From contig CAYOKA010000089.1 in assembly GCA_964404395.1 (NCBI GenBank), positions 1-9,262 of the forward strand: a stretch of 9,262 nucleotides of DNA, written 5' to 3'. Positions 1 to 7,070 of the stretch are shown here, in pieces. This DNA is from JAAYBT01 sp964404395 (GTDB lineage Bacteria; Bacillota; Clostridia; Acetivibrionales; DTU013). The translations under genes were made by a program, and so were the position numbers. The notes beneath the pieces are model-generated. The model saw nothing but the letters and a program-made list of their open reading frames with translations, was not told the origin of the DNA and did no database searches. Numbering within the stretch: position 1 is the stretch's first letter; the number at the start of each line of letters is the position of its first letter.

Positions 1-4
1 TCCA

Positions 5-865
5 TTGCTGCGTTTTTTTAAGAGCAAATGGTTTATCGTGTCTTTAATTACAATTGCTCTTCTTGTAATGATGGGGATCTCGGCAAATAGAAACAGTAAG
101 CTGAATTGGCTCAATAATATTATCAGTGTGCCTATGAAGCCGATTCAAGGGTTTTTTTCATCGATTGGACGGGAGATAGAGGATTTCCTGTCCTTTTTTA
201 AGGAAATTGAGACTGTAAAAAAAGAAAACGATATTCTTAGAGCAGAGGTTGCCGAATTAAAAAAAGAAAACAGAGAGATGTCTGTACTGGAAAGCAAAAA
301 TGAAGAACTACGCAAAGCGCTTAATCTCAAGAAACAGTTTGGCGACTATACCATACATGGCGCGAATATTATTGCTGTTGATCCGAGCAACTGGTTCAAT
401 GTATTTAAGATTGACATAGGCAGCACGGAGGGCATTGACAGTAACTTCCCAGTTGTTACAGGTGCGAAGGCTCTTGTGGGTAGAGTTGTTTCCTCAGATA
501 TTTCCACGTCTACTGTACAGACTATTATTGACACGGAAAGCTCAATTTCCGGCTGGATTGCTAAAGCAGGCGGAGGCCACGCCATTGTAAGGGGAGACAT
601 GGAGCTTAAGGGGAAGGGCCTGTGTAAGATGGACTATATTCCTCTTGAGGTGGATGTTGAGGTTGGTGACATCATTGAAACATCAGGCCTTGGGGGCTAT
701 TATCCAAAAGGGATTGTAATCGGTGAGGTAATAGAGGTCAGGAAATCCAACAGTGAGCTTGACCGATATGCGATTATACAGCCGGCGACGGATTTCAAAA
801 GGCTTGAAGAGGTATTTGTTTTGAAGAGCAATAAAAATATAGAGTCAGGCAGCACCGGAAAATGA
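5..865 (+). CDS. mreC: Rod shape-determining protein MreC
   Basis: MreC is the bitopic scaffold that links cytoplasmic MreB filaments to the extracytoplasmic wall-synthesis enzymes (PBP2/RodA) during cell elongation. Seen here: a short basic N-terminus, one membrane segment at about residues 9-27, a charged coiled coil rich in Lys and Glu at about 58-110, then the beta-rich MreC core (for example the stretch around DPSNWFNVFKIDIGS and later VGRVV) to the end. The length of 286 aa is normal for the family. The start is a TTG only four bases from the window edge, so no ribosome binding site can be seen and the true start could lie just upstream; the N-terminus nevertheless looks like a typical clostridial MreC start. 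The gene overlaps mreD by 4 bp (ATGA), and mreB is expected upstream. The identification is secure; the exact start is not. Confidence 0.94.
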   Translation: MLRFFKSKWFIVSLITIALLVMMGISANRNSKLNWLNNIISVPMKPIQGFFSSIGREIEDFLSFFKEIETVKKENDILRAEVAELKKENREMSVLESKNEELRKALNLKKQFGDYTIHGANIIAVDPSNWFNVFKIDIGSTEGIDSNFPVVTGAKALVGRVVSSDISTSTVQTIIDTESSISGWIAKAGGGHAIVRGDMELKGKGLCKMDYIPLEVDVEVGDIIETSGLGGYYPKGIVIGEVIEVRKSNSELDRYAIIQPATDFKRLEEVFVLKSNKNIESGSTGK

Positions 866-1377
866 AAAAGAAGGTATTGTTTTATTTTTTCTTCATAATT
901 TTATTTTTGCTGTTGCAGACCACCTTGCTTCAGTATGTGGCAATCTATGGTGTGGTACCCAATATCCTGCTAGTGTTCATCATTGTTACAGCCTTGCTAA
1001 GAGGTGATGTCGAAGGCAGTGTTGTTGGCTTTTTTGCAGGTCTTTTTGTTGATATGATGTTTGGGAATATTCTTGGCTTTTATGCTTTACTCGGGCTTTA
1101 TCTCGGCATTGCTGTCGGAGCTACAAATAAAAAGATATTCAGGGAAAATATTCTGATAGCTGTGTTTTTTACTTTTGTTTATTCCCTTGCATATGAGTCA
1201 CTGGTTTATATCATCAATAATATTATGTCCGCAGATATGAGGTTTACATATGCCCTGACAGCGACTATACTGCCGGAAGCGGCATATAACTGTGTGGCGG
1301 TGTTATTCATATTTCCCCTGATTATCAGAGCCGGCAAATGGTTTGATGGTAAGGAGAAGAGAGCCAAGAATTACTAG
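862..1377 (+). CDS. mreD: Rod shape-determining protein MreD
   Basis: MreD is a small polytopic membrane protein of the elongasome that works with MreC and PBP2. The 171-aa product is almost entirely hydrophobic, with about five or six predicted membrane segments. It carries the family signature near residues 51-72: Glu51-Gly, a Gly-Phe-Phe-x-Gly-Leu core, Asp64, then Phe-Gly-Asn-x-Leu-Gly. The ATG overlaps the mreC stop codon (ATGA), and only a weak ribosome binding site precedes it, which suggests translational coupling to mreC. The length is normal and no frameshift is visible. The position between mreC and the PBP2 gene is the conserved order for this operon. Confidence 0.93.
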   Translation: MKKKVLFYFFFIILFLLLQTTLLQYVAIYGVVPNILLVFIIVTALLRGDVEGSVVGFFAGLFVDMMFGNILGFYALLGLYLGIAVGATNKKIFRENILIAVFFTFVYSLAYESLVYIINNIMSADMRFTYALTATILPEAAYNCVAVLFIFPLIIRAGKWFDGKEKRAKNY

Positions 1378-1388
1378 ACCGGCTTTGT

Positions 1389-1394
1389 GAGGTG
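1389..1394 (+). promoter_or_regulatory. Ribosome binding site deciding the mrdA start
   Basis: GAGGTG lies 8 nt before the ATG at 1403 but only 2 nt before the in-frame TTG at 1397. The spacing favours the ATG, so the encoded PBP2 is two residues shorter than the longest possible reading. Confidence 0.7.
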
Positions 1395-1402
1395 TTTTGG
1401 TT

Positions 1403-3514
1403 ATGAAGGAGAAACTAAATAATAGATTTTTTATACTTAGCCTTGGATTTCTCATTTTTGGATTAATGATTGTGTATAGATTGTTTAATCTGCAGATTGT
1501 TGAGGGCGAAAAATATTATGCCAGCTCCCAGAAAAGATATTTGAAGGAAAGCGATATTGAGGCACCCAGGGGGAAGATACTGGACAGGAACGGTGTACCG
1601 ATTGCGGTAAACAGGCAGGGATATGCGGCTTATCTGGTCAAGACAAGTATTTCCACAAGTGAAATGAATGAGATGCTGCTTAAGCTCATGGATACTTTTG
1701 ATAAAAACAATGAAAGCCATGTGGACAGTCTGTCTAAGTATTTGACCTTTAGTCCCATTACCTTCAATGGGAAATCAGATAAAGAGATTAAGAGGTGGCA
1801 GACAGATAAAAACAGACTCGGCATAAAGGAGGATGACCTTAAGTCAACAGCACCTGAGCTATTCAAATACCTTAGGGAAAACCTCTTTCAAATTGATGCT
1901 TCATACACTGATGAACAGGCCTATAGCATTATGATACTCAGGTATGAAATCCTGTTAAATAACTGGAATTTTTTAACCGGTGGTACAATCTCGCTGGCAA
2001 AGGATTTGAGTATGGATACCATTTCTGAAATCGAAGAGAGAAACAATGAGTTTCCCGGTGTAATTACAACACTGGAGCCTGTCAGGGAATATGAGGATGC
2101 ATACCCGGAGGCTCATATACTTGGTTATATCAGATCTATTTCACAAAGCCAGTATGATAAACTTAAGGATGAGGGCTATGATAATGATGACCTAATCGGT
2201 AAGACGGGGATAGAGTTGACGGCTGAACGCTATCTCAGGGGCGTGAATGGAAAGATGAACATAGAGGTGGATAGCAGTGGCCTGCTCACACGAAAACAGG
2301 AAACAGTAGCGGCTATACCGGGCAGTGACGTTATATTGACGATCGACAGGAACCTGCAAAAGGTTGCAATGGAGTCTATGGCACGGAATATCGATACTAT
2401 TAGAAACAAAAAGGAAGACAGCAACTACCAGGATGCCAATGCAGGTGCTGCTGTTGTATTGGATGTCAATAGCGGAGCAGTGTTGGCCAGTGTGAGCTAC
2501 CCCAGCTTTGACCCCCAGGTTTACCTGCAGGGGTCGGATGACAAGGAAGCTCAGAAGGTAATAAGCAGTCTGGATAATGACGAAAATAGAGCTCAGCTAA
2601 ACAGGGCAATCCAGGGAATATATGAGCCCGGTTCGTCTTTTAAGCCCCTGGTTGCTATTGCGGGGCTTGAAAAGGGTGTTATTACCCCCTACAACAGCAA
2701 TATACGTGATCCGGGGCAGATAGAGATTGGAAATAGGAAGTTATTCTGTCTGGAAAAACCAGGGTCAGGCCACGGAATGTTGAGCCTTAAAAGAGCTTTG
2801 GAGACTTCCTGTAATGTGTATTTCTATTTGCTTGGTGTGGATACGGGGATTGATACACTTAATGTTTGGGCGGATCATTTTGGTCTGGGAAAGCTGACGG
2901 GAATTGACCTGCCCAGTGAAAAACCTGGTTTTATGTCCTCCAAGGCGTTAAAAAAGGAGCTCAGAAATGATGTATGGAGACCGGCTGATACTGCACAGGT
3001 ATCCATAGGACAGTACGATAGCCGATTTACACCGCTTCAGTTGGCCAATTACATCAGCACCATTGCAAATGGTGGGAAGCGATACAAGCCATATTTGATT
3101 AAGGAGGTAGTCCGATATGACGGTTCTCAGGTTAATGTGACTGAACCGACATATACACAGGTCCCGGTTCAGAAGTCGACTATTGATGCAGTAAAGCAAG
3201 GGATGGTTGCGGTTACTTCTTCCATAGACGGGACTGCTTATAAATCATTCCAGGGACTGCCCTTTGAGGTGGCAGGTAAAACCGGTACGGCTCAAACCTC
3301 CAAGGGCATTGAACGCTCTCCAAACGCATTGTTTATATGTTACGCTCCGGCCGATGATCCACAGATCGCCATTGCCATAGTCGTCGAAAAGGGCGCTTGG
3401 GGTTCGAATGTTGCACCTATTGCAAGAGACATCATTGATGAGTATTTTGGCCTAATAAAAGCTAATACGGATAGCAGCGAGCTAAAACCGGAACTGCCGG
3501 TGCTGAACCAATAG
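1403..3514 (+). CDS. mrdA: Penicillin-binding protein 2 (class B transpeptidase of the elongasome)
   Basis: This is a class B PBP, the DD-transpeptidase that cross-links lateral-wall peptidoglycan with RodA, MreC and MreD. Counting from the ATG at 1403 (703 aa), it has one membrane anchor at about residues 8-29 and the N-terminal dimerisation domain opening with PRGKILDRNG (55-64). The three active-site motifs of the transpeptidase domain are all intact: the nucleophile tetrad Ser411-Ser-Phe-Lys414, Ser469-Cys-Asn471, and Lys626-Thr-Gly628. A long insertion at about residues 90-200 in the pedestal domain fits clostridial PBP2 proteins as I know them. There is no C-terminal PASTA repeat, which argues against SpoVD/PBP2x. 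The gene lies 25 bp after mreD, and no hairpin with a T-run follows it, so readthrough toward minC is possible. Confidence 0.92.
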   Translation: MKEKLNNRFFILSLGFLIFGLMIVYRLFNLQIVEGEKYYASSQKRYLKESDIEAPRGKILDRNGVPIAVNRQGYAAYLVKTSISTSEMNEMLLKLMDTFDKNNESHVDSLSKYLTFSPITFNGKSDKEIKRWQTDKNRLGIKEDDLKSTAPELFKYLRENLFQIDASYTDEQAYSIMILRYEILLNNWNFLTGGTISLAKDLSMDTISEIEERNNEFPGVITTLEPVREYEDAYPEAHILGYIRSISQSQYDKLKDEGYDNDDLIGKTGIELTAERYLRGVNGKMNIEVDSSGLLTRKQETVAAIPGSDVILTIDRNLQKVAMESMARNIDTIRNKKEDSNYQDANAGAAVVLDVNSGAVLASVSYPSFDPQVYLQGSDDKEAQKVISSLDNDENRAQLNRAIQGIYEPGSSFKPLVAIAGLEKGVITPYNSNIRDPGQIEIGNRKLFCLEKPGSGHGMLSLKRALETSCNVYFYLLGVDTGIDTLNVWADHFGLGKLTGIDLPSEKPGFMSSKALKKELRNDVWRPADTAQVSIGQYDSRFTPLQLANYISTIANGGKRYKPYLIKEVVRYDGSQVNVTEPTYTQVPVQKSTIDAVKQGMVAVTSSIDGTAYKSFQGLPFEVAGKTGTAQTSKGIERSPNALFICYAPADDPQIAIAIVVEKGAWGSNVAPIARDIIDEYFGLIKANTDSSELKPELPVLNQ

Positions 3515-3569
3515 GCAGTATTTAGATACAGAAAGCACCATTTGTGAATTAAAGGATCTGATTTAATGC

Positions 3570-3598
3570 TTGTCTAATTGAGAGAATAATGTAATAAT
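3570..3598 (+). promoter_or_regulatory. Candidate sigma-A promoter for minCDE
   Basis: In the 176-bp gap before minC there is a -35-like TTGTCT (3570-3575, 4 of 6 matches), a 17-bp spacer, and a -10-like AATAAT (3593-3598, 5 of 6 matches). The -10 is preceded by TGT, an extended -10 (TGn). It would give a leader of about 85 nt before the minC ATG. AT-rich DNA yields chance matches, so this is only moderately supported. Confidence 0.42.
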
Positions 3599-3690
3599 GG
3601 ATTATGAAAAACGCATCTGGAAGCTTAGTGGTTTAAGAAATCTGTAAATAGTACAGACGCTAGATAATACAGCAAGGGGATCTGGTTTAT

Positions 3691-4371
3691 ATGGATGAAA
3701 ACATTATCAGCTTTAAGGCAACTGTAAACGGCTTGATACTTATCATGCGGGATGAGGCTGATTTTGATACTATTTATGAGCATGTTGACAGGAAGCTGGA
3801 GTCATCCGGCAGATTTTTCAAGGGCGCCAGCATGACTGTTAAATATCGGGGGAAAAAGCTGACTGCACAGCAGGAGCAAAAAATTGCTTTGCTCATATCA
3901 AAAAAAGCGAAAATGGAAATCAGAAGCTTTGAGGAGGACTCCTCGACACCTGAACCGGAGCCGGAGATAATTGTAAAGACAGTAAAAAAGCCTAAATTAA
4001 AGCTGATGTTTTTTAAAGGTCTGGAAGAGGGTATGACAAAGTTTTACAGGGGAACGGTCAGATCAGGCAAGCTTATTAGCTTTGACGGAAATGTGGTTAT
4101 CCTTGGCGACGTTAATCCTGGCGGTGAGGTAATTGCAACGGGTAATATAGTAGTAATGGGGTCACTGCGTGGCATGGTTCATGCGGGGGCGGATGGTAAC
4201 AAGGAAGCGATTGTTGCGGCATTGAGCCTGCAGCCTACGCAGCTTCGAATAGCGGATGTCATCACCAGGCCACCCGATACAGAGGAAGACAGACAGGGAC
4301 TCATCCCGGAACTGGCTTTTGTAAAGGATGAGCTTGTCTATATTGACAGGTTTTTACCACAGCATATGTAG
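3691..4371 (+). CDS. minC: Septum site-determining protein MinC
   Basis: MinC is the FtsZ antagonist recruited to the membrane by MinD to block division at the poles. The 226-aa protein has an N-terminal MinC_N domain (about 1-100) with a linker containing alternating Pro and Glu near residues 86-92. The C-terminal beta-helix domain (about 115-215) has the diagnostic run GNVVILGDVNPGGEV (133-147) and the GSLRGMVHAG segment (157-166), part of the surface that dimerises and binds MinD. The start ATG follows AAGGGG at about 11 nt. minD and minE follow, and the length is typical. The identification is secure. Confidence 0.95.
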   Translation: MDENIISFKATVNGLILIMRDEADFDTIYEHVDRKLESSGRFFKGASMTVKYRGKKLTAQQEQKIALLISKKAKMEIRSFEEDSSTPEPEPEIIVKTVKKPKLKLMFFKGLEEGMTKFYRGTVRSGKLISFDGNVVILGDVNPGGEVIATGNIVVMGSLRGMVHAGADGNKEAIVAALSLQPTQLRIADVITRPPDTEEDRQGLIPELAFVKDELVYIDRFLPQHM

Positions 4372-4400
4372 GCATTTTGCGAGGTTACATCGCAAAAGCC
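4371..4400 (+). other. Stem-loop in the minC-minD intergenic region
   Basis: TTTTGCGA (4375-4382) and TCGCAAAA (4390-4397) form a perfect 8-bp stem with a 7-nt loop. It is extended by GGC/GCC at the base with one bulged A, and the base of the stem includes the last base of the minC stop codon. The sequence downstream (TTATATG) is not a T-run, so a strong intrinsic terminator is unlikely. An mRNA processing, stability or partial attenuation role would adjust minD and minE output relative to minC; that role is inference. Confidence 0.6.
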
Positions 4401-4451
4401 TTATATGTAAAATGAATGATATGAACTTCAGCATACATAGGGGGTATTTGG

Positions 4452-5252
4452 ATGGGAGAAGTCATTGTAATTACATCGGGGAAGGGCGGCGTCGGCAAAA
4501 CGACAACAACCGCTAACATCGGTACCGGCCTGGCATTAGCCGGACAGAAGGCTGTCCTTGTGGACACGGACATCGGTCTTAGGAATCTTGATGTCGTAAT
4601 GGGCTTAGAAAACAGAATTGTGTATGACATTGTGGATGTAGTGGAAGGTTCTTGCAGGGTTAAGCAGGCACTTATAAAGGACAAACGTTTTGATGGGCTA
4701 TACCTTTTGCCGGCTGCACAGACAAGAGACAAAACCTCTGTAAATCCGCAGCAAATGATGAAGCTTTGCCAAGAATTAAAGGAAGAATATGATTACATAC
4801 TAATAGATTGTCCCGCAGGTATTGAACAGGGCTTCAAAAATGCCATAGCAGGAGCAGACAAAGCTATCGTGATAACTACTCCTGAAGTTTCCGCAGTAAG
4901 AGATGCGGACAGAATTGTGGGGCTTCTGGAAGCAAATGAGCTTAGAAATCCGAAGCTTCTGATAAACAGAATGCGTATAGATATGGTCAAGCGCGGAGAT
5001 ATGATGTCAATTGACGATATTATTGATATCTTGGCCATTAGCCTTATCGGCGTGGTTCCTGACGATGAGAGGATTGTTGTTTCGACAAATAGAGGTGAGC
5101 CTGTGATTAATGATGATAGGTCGGGAGCGGGGCAGGCATACCGAAACATAGTAAAGAGAATAAAGGGTGAAGAGGTTCCTTTTATGAGCTTTGACAACGA
5201 TCAGGGATTCATACTCAAACTAAAGAAATTACTCGGCCTTCAGGCTGACTGA
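4452..5252 (+). CDS. minD: Septum site-determining ATPase MinD
   Basis: MinD is the ParA/MinD-family ATPase that dimerises on the membrane when ATP-bound, carries MinC to the poles, and is released when MinE stimulates ATP hydrolysis. The 266-aa sequence has the deviant Walker A motif with signature Lys11 and Lys16 (KGGVGKTT, 11-18), the switch I segment VDTDIGLRNLD (37-47), and the Walker B-type region ILIDCPAG with Asp119. The final 15 residues (GFILKLKKLLGLQAD) form an amphipathic helix, the expected membrane-targeting sequence. AGGGGG lies 7 nt before the ATG. The gene is 80 bp after minC and 15 bp before minE, and all key residues are present. Confidence 0.97.
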   Translation: MGEVIVITSGKGGVGKTTTTANIGTGLALAGQKAVLVDTDIGLRNLDVVMGLENRIVYDIVDVVEGSCRVKQALIKDKRFDGLYLLPAAQTRDKTSVNPQQMMKLCQELKEEYDYILIDCPAGIEQGFKNAIAGADKAIVITTPEVSAVRDADRIVGLLEANELRNPKLLINRMRIDMVKRGDMMSIDDIIDILAISLIGVVPDDERIVVSTNRGEPVINDDRSGAGQAYRNIVKRIKGEEVPFMSFDNDQGFILKLKKLLGLQAD

Positions 5253-5267
5253 AAGGGAGGGAAATAA

Positions 5268-5552
5268 ATGCTATTCGATTTAAGTAAAATATTTGGCAAG
5301 AAGCAGAGCTCCAAGGACGTAGCCAAAGATAGGCTCAAATTGGTACTGATTCATGACCGTGCAAATGTTTCTCCTCAGTTCCTGGAAATGATAAAGAGTG
5401 AGATTATTAAGGTTATTTCCAATTATATGGATATTGATGAAAGTGCCTTGGACATGCAATTGACAAAGACAAAAAGCGACGACGGAGAAAATTTTGTTCC
5501 TGCGCTTTACGCAAGTATTCCTATAAAAAATATTAAAAAAAGCGGAAAATGA
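5268..5552 (+). CDS. minE: Cell division topological specificity factor MinE
   Basis: MinE stimulates the MinD ATPase and drives the pole-to-pole Min oscillation that leaves mid-cell free for division. The 94-aa protein starts with a short amphipathic membrane-binding segment (MLFDLSKIFGKK). The conserved SSKDVAKDRLKLVLIHDRAN region (15-34) follows; it is the anti-MinCD part that contacts MinD. The C-terminal topological specificity domain completes it. GGGAGG lies 7 nt before the ATG. Its presence means this organism has the MinE oscillator type of Min system, rather than relying only on DivIVA/MinJ as Bacillus does. Confidence 0.94.
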   Translation: MLFDLSKIFGKKQSSKDVAKDRLKLVLIHDRANVSPQFLEMIKSEIIKVISNYMDIDESALDMQLTKTKSDDGENFVPALYASIPIKNIKKSGK

Positions 5553-5585
5553 GGACCAGGCATATTATTGAGAAGGTTTAACCCG

Positions 5586-5978
5586 ATGAACATTGCACTG
5601 ATAGCGCATGATAATAAAAAAGAGTTGATGGTAAATCTGTGTATTGCTTACAAGACAATACTGCAGCAGCATCGCTTGTTTGCGACTGCTACTACTGCGT
5701 CTTTTGTTTCAGAGGGTGCTGACCTTTCCGTTTACAGATTTTCTCCCGGACAACTGGGAGGTGTTCAGCAGATAGCCGCAAGAGTTTCGCTTAATGAGAT
5801 TGATTTAGTGATATTTCTGAGAGATCCGGTAAGCCCTCGTGAATATGAGCCGGACATTAATTCGCTACTGCGCTTGTGTGACATGAATAGTATTCCTTTT
5901 GCTACAAACATTGCTACAGCCGAAATGCTGATTAGGGGTCTGGAAAGAGGCGATTTGCACTGGCGTGAGCAGAAGTAA
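5586..5978 (+). CDS. mgsA: Methylglyoxal synthase-family protein, probably catalytically impaired
   Basis: Methylglyoxal synthase converts dihydroxyacetone phosphate to methylglyoxal and phosphate. From the ATG at 5586 (130 aa) this protein aligns without gaps to the recalled E. coli enzyme through the active-site region, at a constant offset of 11. His8, Asp9, Lys12, Thr34, Thr36, Thr37, Gly55, Asp80 and Asp90 match E. coli His19, Asp20, Lys23, Thr45, Thr47, Thr48, Gly66, Asp91 and Asp101. The catalytic base Asp71 is Val60, and the active-site His98 is Tyr87. Gly46 is Ala35 and Ser65 is Pro54. The fold and phosphate site therefore look kept while chemistry is probably lost or changed. The ATG start is preferred over the TTG at 5568 because AGAAGG lies 9 nt before it and because it gives the family N-terminus MNIALIAHD. 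The gene follows minE by 33 bp. Confidence 0.85.
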   Translation: MNIALIAHDNKKELMVNLCIAYKTILQQHRLFATATTASFVSEGADLSVYRFSPGQLGGVQQIAARVSLNEIDLVIFLRDPVSPREYEPDINSLLRLCDMNSIPFATNIATAEMLIRGLERGDLHWREQK

Positions 5979-6116
5979 GAAGGAGACCAACTCTCACTGT
6001 ATATTTCCTGTATACATAAAAATGTCATCCCGGCAATATAATTTATTGTACGCTTATATAAATGTGCATACATAAATTACTCCGGTTTGGTTACATTGTG
6101 CAGGGGATGAGATGGT

Positions 6117-7070
6117 ATGAATAACTCGATGGCCAGACAGAGATATTCAACAAGTCGGCCTACGCGAAACAGAAAGAGAAGAATACCGCAACACAGCGGA
6201 GGCCTTCGCAAACTGATTATTTTTCAGTCGCTCATTTGTGCTTTGGTTTTACTGGTGGTCATTATTACTAAAAGCATTCATATTTCAGCAACTGACTACA
6301 TTACAACTCAAATTAGATACGTACTGGAACACAGTGTTGAGCCGAAGAGTATAATTGCCTATACAGGCAAGCTGGCGGCTGATATTCGTGACAGTATTAT
6401 TCAAGACTCTAATGAGGCATCAGATGCCGACAAAACACTATTCTCCGACACGACCCTACCATTAGACCCCCATGAAGGATCAGAATTGCCGCACACTGAA
6501 GCCACACAAGAGACTCCGACCATGGAGGGAAATCTTTCAATGTCCGAAAGAGAGACCTATGAGACAGGTGGCGGCGATTTCGATGTAGCAACCGACCCGG
6601 AAACATCAGTATTAGCCGCGAGCAGCAGCTTGGAAAATGCGGTTCAAAAGCATGGTGACGAGCCACAAGGAGCTATTCAGCTTCTTAATCCCGTTAATGG
6701 GACGCTTGCAACAGATTATGGACAGATTAGTGTTACTGCCGGGGGAGATGTGAAGACGCACATGGGAATAGATATACATGTAGAGCAAAAAAGCAATGTA
6801 AAAGCCGCACTCGCCGGTATGGTTACTAAGACAGGTGCCTCACAGCAATATGGGGAATATATCATGATACAGCATGATAATAGTCTTGAAACGGTTTATG
6901 CACATTGCTCGGACATACTTGCGCAAACGGGTGAAAATGTTAATAGAGGGGATGTAATAGCTCTGGTCGGTGATGACAGTATTTCTGTTGGGAGTCACCT
7001 TCATTTTGAAGTGTGGTCGCATGGGAACAATGTTGATCCGCTTGAATACATCAGTGTAGACGACGGGTGA
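6117..7070 (+). CDS. Membrane-anchored M23 (LytM-domain) metallopeptidase, positional SpoIVFA counterpart
   Basis: The 317-aa protein has a basic cytoplasmic N-terminus (RNRKRR at 17-22) and one membrane segment at about 33-51. A Ser/Thr/Asp/Glu-rich linker follows (about 90-185), then a C-terminal M23/LytM domain (about 190-312). The zinc and active-site positions are all present: His215 and Asp219 in HMGID, His263 in YAHC, and His294 and His296 in HLHFEVW. M23 enzymes cut peptidoglycan cross-bridges or stem peptides; in sporulation, members such as SpoIIQ and SpoIVFA serve in protein complexes. Its stop overlaps the M50 gene start by 4 bp, and the pair follows the min genes as spoIVFA-spoIVFB does in B. 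subtilis, so a SpoIVFA-like role is inferred. A general wall hydrolase is the alternative. AGGGG lies 10 nt before the ATG. Confidence 0.85.
   Translation: MNNSMARQRYSTSRPTRNRKRRIPQHSGGLRKLIIFQSLICALVLLVVIITKSIHISATDYITTQIRYVLEHSVEPKSIIAYTGKLAADIRDSIIQDSNEASDADKTLFSDTTLPLDPHEGSELPHTEATQETPTMEGNLSMSERETYETGGGDFDVATDPETSVLAASSSLENAVQKHGDEPQGAIQLLNPVNGTLATDYGQISVTAGGDVKTHMGIDIHVEQKSNVKAALAGMVTKTGASQQYGEYIMIQHDNSLETVYAHCSDILAQTGENVNRGDVIALVGDDSISVGSHLHFEVWSHGNNVDPLEYISVDDG

Noticed and set aside
1397..1402. TTG as the start of the PBP2 gene
   Set aside because: The GAGGTG ribosome binding site is only 2 nt away from it; the ATG at 1403 has proper 8-nt spacing.
3515..3560. Intrinsic terminator after the PBP2 gene
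   Set aside because: No G-C-rich hairpin followed by a T-run could be found in the gap, so the elongasome and min genes may be partly cotranscribed.
4328..4516. 62-codon plus-strand open frame bridging minC and minD
   Set aside because: It overlaps the end of minC and the start of minD in another frame; its composition is not protein-like and it has no ribosome binding site.
4385..4732. 115-codon minus-strand open frame over the start of minD
   Set aside because: It is the antisense shadow of the conserved Walker A and switch regions of minD, with no supporting signals.
4793..5197. 134-codon open frame on the minus strand inside minD
   Set aside because: It lies fully antisense to a clear MinD with all motifs, its predicted product is unlike any family I know, and no ribosome binding site or promoter supports it.
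5568..5585. TTG as the start of the mgsA-family gene
   Set aside because: The ATG at 5586 has a better-spaced AGAAGG and yields the family N-terminus directly.
5980..6075. Ribosome-binding-like AAGGAGA just after the mgsA-family gene and a tiny open frame at 6022-6075
   Set aside because: The AAGGAGA is about 35 nt from the only ATG, and the resulting 17-codon peptide has no recognisable feature, so it is most likely chance.
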